Positions 56,084 through 64,000 of a DNA stretch of 64,000 nt are shown piece after piece. Position numbers and translations under genes: made by a program. Position 1 is the stretch's first letter, and each line of letters begins with the position of its first letter. The stretch comes from Erinaceus europaeus (taxonomy: Eukaryota > Chordata > Mammalia > Eulipotyphla > Erinaceidae). The notes under the pieces are model-generated. The model was not told the origin of the DNA and did no database searches. It worked only from the letters and a program-made list of their open reading frames with translations. Where the stretch lies: positions 62,891,838 to 62,955,837 of the forward strand of contig NC_080168.1 in assembly GCF_950295315.1 (NCBI RefSeq), read 5' to 3'.

Positions 56084-56494
56084 TGCCAGTCCCTGTTCAG
56101 GCGCCATTTGCTGGTCCCTGTTCAGGGCACCATATGCCAGGCTGGGCTAGCTTCACGGGTGGTAGAGAGACGACCAGGGACTCATGACTAAGCTGGGAAA
56201 CAGTATCTCATTTGTTAATCAGATACATTGCCTTTTATGCATCTCTTCACCGGAAGTGGCAAGGGAAAGGAAATGACTAGGAGAGGGGGTGGAGCAAAAA
56301 AAAAAAAGAGAGCGAACAAAACATAGAAAGCTTCCATCTAACCAGTGGGGATTAAACCAATACCCTGCAGGCAGGGCGGGACCCAGGTAAAACAGTGATT
56401 ATGTAAATAGACCACACTGTAAGAAATATAAGCAAACCTAATGTGATGATCAAAACAGAAGGTCTTATAAGCAGAATTTAGAAGCATGCCAACA
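56084..56494 (-). repeat. 5' LTR of the deleted provirus, with two embedded PBS-like motifs
   Basis: 411 bp. On minus it begins TGTTGGCATGCTTC, has CATAAAA at 56233-56239, and at its U5 end carries TGGTGCCCTGAACAGGGAC and then TGGCGCCTGAACAGGGAC in tandem before the terminal TGGCA. The true PBS position just inside reads TGGCATCCAACCAACGTGG. Confidence 0.82.
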
Positions 56495-56500
56495 CTCTAT

Positions 56501-56506
56501 TATGTT

Positions 56507-56551
<45 letters not shown>

Positions 56552-57299
56552 TTTAAAGTTACACCTACATATGTGTGAAATGAGCACATACTGTATTTTA
56601 TATAGAGCACTATTATGGTATCCACATATGACCGATCTGTTTGCATATCACATACACTTGTGTATAAGACATATACTGTGTACCAGTGCAACCCATGGAC
56701 TTTAGGTAATACAGTCCCAGCCAGTGAGTGCACTGTAAATGGATTCCTAGCTACAGAGCAGCAGCGCACCGACCATATTGCAAAGACCTTGGCCAAAGAG
56801 TACTTACTCTACCTGACTCTGCTGATTAGGTACTAAAACACCTACATTCTGGACTTTATAATGGTTCAAAAGTGATAATGCATTCAGTAGAGACCATACT
56901 TCCCAATTGTGAAGTTGGTCTTTCCCCAGGTTGCCAGCATGTGCCACAGAACTCTTTATTGACATAGGGCAGTGGCCCTGCCAACCATGCCATCAGGAAG
57001 GGGAAGCAGTGAGTGGTACTCAATTGTGTGCTTTGTGTCCACGTAGTTCTCTGTCTGTGTGGTCCATCATGTCTACAAAACACCAATCTGTGTCTGACTT
57101 AACATTATACCATAAAATAGCTTTTTGTGTTGGATGATTTTACCCAACTGAAGTATGATGTAAATGTTCTAAAGATGTCTAAGGTAGGTGAGGCTAAGCT
57201 AGGATGTTTGTTAGGCTAAGTGTATTAAATGCATTTCAATTTACAGTATTTTCTATCTACAATGGGTTTATCAGGATATATCTAGGTTCTGTAACTTTG
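56501..57299. other. Spacer with (TG)n
   Basis: (TG)n plus (TATG)n at 56509-56550. The rest is unrecognised. Confidence 0.6.
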
Positions 57300-58770
57300 T
57301 TAGAAAGTGTGCTACCAAAAATGGAACTAAGAAGTGCTAAGAGCCAGGAAAGTTCTCACTAGAGAACTGGAGTTCTGTTTCAGGTGGTGCACTTCCTAAA
57401 GAAGTTACAGAATATAATGAGATATAGCCCATGAGATAGGGAACATGTGCACATGTATCCATAAATTGGGGAAAATATATACTATAAAGTAAAAGTGGGC
57501 TATAGTATATAGTGACTCGATAAGTACAGCAAGCAAGTAGAAAGACCTAAAAAAAGACACCACAGGAACCTAATAAAATATTTTCTACTTAGACCTAGAT
57601 ACTCTCCTCACCTACTTCCTGTTTCACTTCCCTCAATCACTCTAAGGCTAACCTTGTCAAGTAAAGTAAAGACTACAAAAGCTGGATAAGGGCAAGAGAC
57701 CAGAACACTTTAATGGTGGCCCTTTTGGTCATTACAAGCACACCCCATCATCCAGGACCTGAGTCAGGGAATCCTGGAATTACCACACAGATATGATGAG
57801 CCTAGACCTCTAACAGATCCCTCTCTTTACCATCACTGGTCATCTCCATAGGAACAACATCATACAGGACATTGCCCTCAATGTATGTGTGTAGAACAAC
57901 AATGATAGAAACTGTCCCACTCTCCGAAGAAAGGCTAGGTCAACATACTCTGCCACTTGAGGAAGACTGGTCCTGAAATGAGTGTAGCCTAGAATGTTTC
58001 TAACTGTGACCACGGAATGTGGCCTCAGACTGACAGAGATTACACAGGCTCCTGTGCTAAATACGAATAGATATGGGCCTTGGGTCAAATCAATGGGGTT
58101 TACAGTTAATGGTATTTATATACTTTTCCCATATTTGGGAGCTACTCTCTGCCCTGAGTCAGATTTCTAGTCCTATCCTCAACTCTGACACCATCTGTTC
58201 AGACAGTACCTTTAGCCCACCTGTATGTGAGCTGTTGGGCTCAGTCAAAAATTAGTGAACTCATGGGGCCTTTAGAATATACCAAAAATAGACTGTGCTG
58301 CTCCTTCCAATATGAAGACCCAAAGCCTCTTCTGCTATATTCTTACTTTTAGGTTCCTGATTATTAAACTATTTGTTCTGCTTTATATCTTGATGCTTTT
58401 CAGCCACCAAGTTGAAGATGCTACCATGATGCCAACCAGACTTCCCTGGGCAGACAACCTCACCAATATGTCCTGGAACCCCACCTCCCTAGACCCCTAC
58501 CCCACAAGGAAAGGTAGAAACAGGCTAGGAGTATGGATTGACCTGTCAACACCCATGTCCAGCAGAGAAGCAGTTACAGAAGCCAGAACTCCCACCTTCT
58601 GCTCCCCATAAAGAATTTTGGTCCATACTCCCAGAGGGATAAAGAACAGGGAACCTTCCAATGGAGGAGAGATGGGACACAGAACTTTGGTGGTGGTAAT
58701 TGTTTGAATTGTATCCCTGTTATCCCACAATATTGTCAATCATTAGTAAATCACTAATTTAAAAAAATAA
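57300..58770 (+). mobile_element. Repeat X, longest copy
   Basis: From about GGAACTAAGAAGTGC to AAATCACTAATTTAAAAA. The 5' part shares ACATGTATCCATAAA with 43220. The centre (TCATCTCCATAGG, GCCTCAGACTGACAGAG) is found only here in this window. The 3' unit (CCACCAAGTTGAAGATGC, AGCAGTTACAGAAGCC, ACTTTGGTGGTGG) matches all other copies. There is no long reading frame, so it looks non-coding. Class (non-autonomous LINE-like or retroposed LTR element) is not resolved. Confidence 0.68.
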
Positions 58771-59526
58771 CTCCATTGTGAACAGAGGAAGATCTGTGTT
58801 GTTTACTTTGAGCTGACTTTTATTCTTTCCATTACTTAGTTTGTGTTACAATGAACAATTCTGACCTGTAATTTACAACAAAAGTGAAATAAAAATTTTT
58901 AAAAAGCAAGTCTCCCCCCAAAAAATAATACTTAAATCTGAAAGGAGGTGGGGGCTGGGGGCAGCTTTGTAGACCACAACATGGCTTTCAGTAAATTACT
59001 TTTTTACAGTGAGTAAAAATAATAAGCTAATTACTGATTTATGGAAGTCCTTTGGCTTTATTGTATATGTAACTTGTTATCGGAAGCTGGAGGACTGACC
59101 AGCAAAGACAGATTGTCCATATAAATTATCTGTAAAGCACCCCCTTTGATCCTTCCATGTAAAAAAGACCCTTCCACATCTGGAAACCCACCCCTTGAAT
59201 ACCAGGTGATCCATATCCATTCTGGAACTCTTTCCAGTGTTCTTATAGGAGAGCAGTTTACTAGATACAGCTTTTGACGGAACAAAAAACCTTCAAGGAA
59301 CTGGCTGAAACAATGTAGGCATATGGGAGAGTGAAGCGATGGACCATATTTGCTGGTTTTGGAAAGAACATTAAATCACTGATTCAAATTCTAATCTTGT
59401 GACTTTCCTGACACAGTTTACATAATGAATCCCACTCTTCAGGAAATTAAGAGGGTTAGTAACGCAGACAGTGACAAAACTAGTCCATAATGATTTAATC
59501 TCAATAAACAGTGTCTGGAGAAAGAG

Positions 59527-59527
<1 letters not shown>
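58771..59527. other. Spacer, nothing recognised
   Basis: No named repeat or gene. Confidence 0.5.

Positions 59528-59585
<58 letters not shown>
59528..59585. repeat. (TG)n microsatellite
   Basis: About 28 uninterrupted TG units. Confidence 0.95.
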
Positions 59586-59587
<2 letters not shown>

Positions 59588-61150
59588 TATGCTATCAGGA
59601 GACCTGCTTTGTAACAGTTACTGGTAGGAGAGCCACAGAAAAAGAGATAAGAAACATTTAACTCTCAACACAGTGGTACACAATTAAGACAGACTCAGAA
59701 ACACAAACCATAATGCCTTAATTAAAAAAAATCTCTTAGATGTATCTATATATAGTCAATTTATATATAAATTACATAATACTTTTATATAGGACTTATT
59801 TACCCTCATACATAGCCCTCTATCTTTAAATGATTTCATTTTCTCCCTAGTAGTTTTTAATTTTTATTTTTTCTTACATTTTTCTTTTTGTTTTTTTCTT
59901 ATCTTTCGTATACTACCTTCATTTTATTTAATTTTGTGTTAATTTTCAATTTTTGCCCTTTACAGAGTTCTACCAGTACCATTCCTATATACTCCTTCTT
60001 TCCACTAACAGCCATCTCTAATGTCTGCCTAGCTCTTCCTTTCACTGCATATTTTATTTTCCATGTTTCTTCCTATGTGAGTTAATATTCATTTTGTAAT
60101 ATATGTGTTGAATGTTTCATCCATCTTGCAGCAGTTCTTTCACATGTGGGGGATAGCTGTCATTTTTCTTATAATACAAGTAACAAGTAAATTGTAGTCT
60201 AAAAGTCTAACTCAAAAAGTCTTACAACTAAAAATAAAATAAAATATCTATATGCCTATACCTATACATAGAAAGAAACAATCAGAGTATGTTACAGAAT
60301 AGAAACCTGATAGACTTCAAATAAAGGGTTTACCTGAAACTAACCCAAGTACAACACCAAGGTTTGACTAGAGTCTAATAATATAATTTGATACAGAAGT
60401 CCCACATACTTCTAGCTGTTTTCCTCTCAACTCCTTGCCTACATTTTATACGAATTCAAGTGTGGAAAAAAATAGCATTTTTAACGAGTGCATCCAGACT
60501 AGGATTAAGGACTGAGGAAGAAGTTACCATATAAGCTTAAATTCTTGCCTTCATAATTTTTCCTGTGGGATATTGACAAATACCTTAGGAGAAGTTGGAA
60601 GATAATACTATCCAGATGATGTCTTTTCCACTCCTTTATATAAAGTCCGTAAAGTGCTGGGTTTTTTTTTCTTTCTTTCTTTCTTTTTCCCATTTCTTGC
60701 AATGCAGGTTAAACAAAGGGACAGGAGAATCTAGTCCCTCTTCACTAACTTTGGAAAAAAGGTTCTAGAAAATCATGTGTGGTACAGGGAAATACTATTT
60801 AAAACTATGAATCTTAAGTACTTATTCAGTAAACTTGAGAATCTGTAGAAAGAAAGATTTTAAGTGTTTGATAAACACTCTCCTATGATTTTCTTTCAAT
60901 TTTATCTACAGGGAACATGGCTCTGTTGTTTCACTATTTGCTGAAGAAAGTATTTTTTTTATCTGTTCTGTCTTTCATTTGTCTGCTTCTTGGCATACAG
61001 AAACCATTCTCTAGTGTTACCAGATTAGTCACTGAATAGAAATTTACAAAAAAATTAAATCTCCAGGATTTTTTTTAAGCCCTAAACAGTACACTTTTCA
61101 ACTTCTGAAAAATATTTTTCATTTTTACTGATTAGAAGGTGTTTTAAAAG
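59586..61150. other. Spacer, nothing recognised
   Basis: Very AT-rich over 1.5 kb, with T-rich runs (59860-59900) and a (CTTT)n stretch at about 60661-60686. Frames are at most 65 codons and unremarkable. Confidence 0.5.
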
Positions 61151-61313
61151 GGGGCTGGGCAATAGCACAACTGGTTAAGTGCACATAGTACTACGCACAA
61201 AGACCCAGGTTTGAGCCCCTGTTCCCCACCTGCAGCAGGGACTCTTCACAGTTGGTGGATTCTTAGTGTTGCCACCGAGCTCTAGCAACTGGAGGCAAAG
61301 AAAAGAAAGAAAA
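61151..61313 (+). mobile_element. SINE-A with body deleted
   Basis: Head GGGGGCTGGGCAATAGCAC and box GGTTTGAGCCCC. It then jumps from CACAGTTGGTGGATTCTTAG straight into the 3' module (GCCACCGAGCTCTAGCAACTGG), missing the CT-rich body. Confidence 0.78.
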
Positions 61314-61439
61314 AAAAAAAAAGAAGGTGTTGTAGACACAGTTACACTATATGATAATATGCCATCAAATTTACATCATGGGCTATTTTCATTCTTGTCA
61401 TATGTGTAACTGCAATGATCAAAACTTTAATTTTTTATT

Positions 61440-61718
61440 ATTAAAATGTATGTATTTATTTATTTGTTTTGCTACCAGGGTTATTGCTGTAGCTCTGTGC
61501 CTGCATTATAAATCCACTGCTCCCAGTGGTCATTTTTTTCCTTTTTTCCTATTATACAGGACAGACAGAAATCGAGAGGGGAGAAAGAGAGAGAGAGGGA
61601 GAGAGAAAGACAAAGAGAGACACCTGTAAACGTGCTTCACCACTAGTAGGGGCTCAAACCCAGGTCCTCGCTCACTGTAATGTATGCACTTAACTGGGTG
61701 CACTACTGCCCAGCCCCC
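61440..61718 (-). mobile_element. SINE-A long, minus strand
   Basis: TTTGCTACCAGGGTTATTGC module left, purine-rich body, and CTACTGCCCAGCCCCC right. The (CAA)n segment is short. Confidence 0.85.
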
Positions 61719-61721
61719 TCT

Positions 61722-61850
61722 TAAAATTTATTTTTATTAGTGATTTAATAATGATTTACAAGATCGTAAGATTACAGGTATAGTTCTTATTTACAACTAC
61801 ACTCACCACCACAGGCTTGCACTGTTCCCCAACCCCTAGCTCCCAGCCCC
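61722..61850 (-). mobile_element. Repeat X, 3' end fragment, minus strand
   Basis: AATAATGATTTACAAGATCG...TACAACTACACTCACCACCA is the complement of the family's 3' signature (TGGTGGTGGG...). It inserted next to the SINE head at 61718. Confidence 0.55.
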
Positions 61851-61923
61851 ACCCTAAGGAAAACCACCATAATCACTTTTTCTCACAAAGTCTTCAAAAC
61901 CATTTGGCTACTTTAAAAAAATA

Positions 61924-62083
61924 TATACGTTTGTTTATTTTATTTGATAGGACAGAGAGAAGTTGAGAGGGGGTAGAGAGAAAAAAGGAAGAGAAAGAGA
62001 TACACTTGCAGCTTTGCTTTACTACTTGGGAAGCTTCCCCTTGTAGGCACATTCAACCAGGTGTGTCATAGCCCAGCCTCCGT
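61924..62083 (-). mobile_element. SINE-A short with deletion, minus strand
   Basis: TTTATTTTATTTGATAGGAC left, ATAGCCCAGCCTCC right. The segment between box and body is missing. Confidence 0.78.
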
Positions 62084-62263
62084 TTTGGCTACTGTTCGTT
62101 TGTTTTACAGGGTCATGTGTTTCAGTTCTTATATTACAAATATGAGCAAAGCTGTTCTGCAGTTGTCTTGTAAAGAAATGCAGGTCATTTTTGGACAGAT
62201 ATAAACTATAGCAATAAGTGTCCTTGAACACAAAAAAAGTGAAGGATAAAAACTTCTTGACTT

Positions 62264-62518
62264 GGGAGTCGGGCAGTAGCGCAGTGGGTTAAGCACACAT
62301 GACACAAAGTGCAAGGACCAGATGAAGGATCCCAGTTCGATCCCCTGGCTCCCCATCTGCAGGGAAGTCCTTCCACAGGAGGTGAAGCAGGTCTGTATAT
62401 TTCTATCTTTCTCTCCCCCTCTCTGTCTTCCCCTCCTCTCTACATTTCTCTCTGTCCTATCTAACAATGACAACATCAATAACAACAACAATAATAACTA
62501 CAACAATAAAAAAAAAAA
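62264..62518 (+). mobile_element. SINE-A long
   Basis: Head GGGAGTCGGGCAGTAGCGC (close to consensus), A-box-like GTAGCGCAGTGGGTTAAGC, box AGTTCGATCCCC, (CAA/TAA)n 62463-62505, and A10 end. CTTCTTGACTT occurs just before (62249) and just after (62519), a clear target duplication. Confidence 0.9.
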
Positions 62519-62565
62519 CTTCTTGACTTTACTTTTTCCCCCACTCACATTTTTAAAATGCAGAA

Positions 62566-62685
62566 CCAGGGGATGGGAGTTAACACCATCATTATGGCAA
62601 AGACTTTCATGCCTGAGACTTCAGGGTTTCAGGTTCAGACCCAGGTGCCACCATAAGCCAGAGCTGAGAAGTGCTCTGGTGGAAG
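62566..62685 (+). mobile_element. SINE-B
   Basis: GGGGATGGGAGTTAACACC, CATGCCTGAGACTTC, GGTTCAGACCC, CATAAGCCAGAGCTGAG, GTGCTCTGGTGG. Confidence 0.7.
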
Positions 62686-62876
62686 GAAGGAAAAATGGAT
62701 GGAGGAAGGGAGGAAGGGGTGAAGAAGAAAGAAAAGGAGGATGGCAGAAGGTTAAGAGGGGAGAAGGGAATAATGAAGGAAGGGAGGAAAAGAAGAGGGA
62801 AAATGATGGAGAAAACAAAGAAGGAAGGAAGGAAGGAAGGAAGGAAGGAAGGAAGGAAGGAAGGAAGGAAGGAAAG
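62683..62876. repeat. (GGAA)n and purine microsatellite
   Basis: Purine-rich tail of the SINE-B copy, ending in (GGAA)n at about 62820-62874. As with 49457-49575, the microsatellite grows out of a SINE-B tail. Confidence 0.92.
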
Positions 62877-62944
62877 GTGGTTAGGAGTCAGGATGAACTC
62901 ATGGCTTCTTGGATAGAAGATACCACTGAGCTATCTCCTGGACC

Positions 62945-63163
62945 CAATTTTTTCTTAATTATTTAGTTGTTTATTTGTATTAATAAGGGGGAGAGGAAGA
63001 GAGGGGTGAGGATGGTCAGCAGAGACACCACAGCACTGCTCCATCATCAGTGAGGCCCCTGGTATCTTCCATCATTTTCCCTCATAGTGCCTGAACTCAA
63101 AGCTAAGTCACTACATATACAAATGAAATGCTCTAATTGGTAAGCCACCCCATAACCCCAGCC
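62945..63163 (-). mobile_element. Old SINE-like element, minus strand
   Basis: TTAATTATTTAGTTGTTTATTTG left, GAGACACCACAGCACTGCTCC, and AAGCCACCCCATAACCCC right. Confidence 0.5.
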
Positions 63164-63677
<514 letters not shown>

Positions 63678-64000
63678 AAACCAAAGAAAGACCCAACACT
63701 GGCCGCCAGCTATAGACCAATTTCTCTCCTCTCCGTGTGTTTCAAACTCCTTGAAAGGCTGCTTCTGTCACGTATTTCTCCTCTTACAGAGAAATTCCTA
63801 TCACCTGCCCAAGCTGGTTTCCGCCCAGGAAGATCTATCTGCGAACAAGTCCTGGCCCTCTCAACTTACATTGAAAATGGATTCCAGAAGAATTTAAAGG
63901 GTGCTGTCTTTGTTGATCTCACAGCAGCCTATGACACGGTCTGGCACCGTGGTCTCCTAGTCAAGATCTCAAGATGCCTGCCTCCATGGGTGGCCAACAC
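63678..64000 (+). mobile_element. Non-L1 LINE reverse transcriptase (Jockey/CR1-like), continues past the window
   Basis: An uninterrupted frame of about 107 codons to the window edge. It reads [19 protein letters not shown], then [25 protein letters not shown], and [20 protein letters not shown]. These are RT blocks of a [13 protein letters not shown] (block 1), GFRPGRS (block 2), and the [12 protein letters not shown] block with the first catalytic Asp (block 3). The wording is Jockey/'transposon BS'-like and unlike L1 ([16 protein letters not shown] in this same window) or BovB. It is probably the same family as 13311-13553, but the two pieces do not overlap, so that is inference. The intact frame suggests a young copy. 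Confidence 0.78.

Larger units (their letters stand above)
53973..56494 (-). mobile_element. Second class II provirus, internally deleted, minus strand
   Basis: 2,522 bp with TG...CA outer ends. It is flanked by CTCTAT at 53967-53972 and 56495-56500, a 6-bp target duplication. LTRs are 56084-56494 (5') and 53973-54317 (3'). The internal 1.77 kb keeps a leader, a short hydrophobic frame, the 3' untranslated region related to the first provirus and a polypurine tract. Most of gag and all of pro and pol are gone. The LTRs differ by indels and many substitutions, so it is much older than the 22-30 kb provirus or has recombined. Confidence 0.88.

Noticed and set aside
62264..62345. tRNA gene
   Set aside because: A- and B-box-like sequences are present but no cloverleaf closes and the unit is the head of a SINE. 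The same holds for the other SINE heads.

Overview
The window is mammalian nuclear DNA made almost entirely of interspersed repeats between unique-looking AT-rich spacers. The repeats point to a hedgehog (Erinaceus lineage): dozens of copies of a tRNA-derived SINE that starts near GGGCTGGGTGGTGG or GGGAGTCGGGCGGTAGCGC, carries a B-box-like GGTTCRAGCCCC, then a CT-rich body and an (AATAA)n tail. I assign that species from recognition of the SINE, not from a database search. I find no complete host protein-coding gene and no functional RNA gene. The only host-gene sequence is a broken RPL27A retrocopy at the right edge.

Labels used below. SINE-A short: about 210 bp. SINE-A long: adds a (CAA/AAT)n segment and sometimes a 3' module reading CCAGGAGCAGTGGATTC. 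SINE-B: a different family with GCATAATGG...CATGCCTGAG...ACCATAAGCCAG...GCAGTGCTCTGGT. Repeat X: an unnamed A-tailed family, up to about 1.4 kb, seen at least seven times.

Layout. 1-13 kb: SINEs, one 3' L1 fragment and one repeat X copy. 13.3-13.55 kb: the C-terminus of a non-L1 LINE (Jockey/CR1-like), minus strand. 13.6-16 kb: nested SINEs and an L1 3' tail. 16.2-19.9 kb: a long decayed L1 on the minus strand, followed by repeat X. 22.46-30.23 kb: a 7.76-kb provirus of betaretroviral/IAP-like (class II) type, plus strand, with 471-bp LTRs that differ at one base, a 6-bp target duplication, PBS, PPT, gag, pro and pol, but no env. 30.5-32 kb: repeat X and a minus-strand L1 3' end. 32-53 kb: SINEs, repeat X, a local duplication at 44-46 kb, and a 17-nt micro-insertion of the same non-L1 LINE at 48.4 kb. 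53.97-56.49 kb: a second, heavily deleted class II provirus on the minus strand, related to the first in its 3' untranslated region, with PBS-like motifs inside its LTRs. 57.3-58.8 kb: the longest repeat X copy. 63.47-64.0 kb: an RPL27A 5' fragment joined to the reverse transcriptase of the non-L1 LINE, running off the window.

The working parts are selfish. In the first provirus gag, pro and pol lie in three successive -1 frames. A TTTAAAC slippery site with a plausible pseudoknot sits at the gag stop. A TAA interrupts the start of pol, so this copy is probably not autonomous as it stands. The most unusual signal is the non-L1, Jockey-like LINE, which appears three times in 64 kb and is not one of the usual mammalian LINE types (L1, L2, CR1/L3, RTE/BovB).
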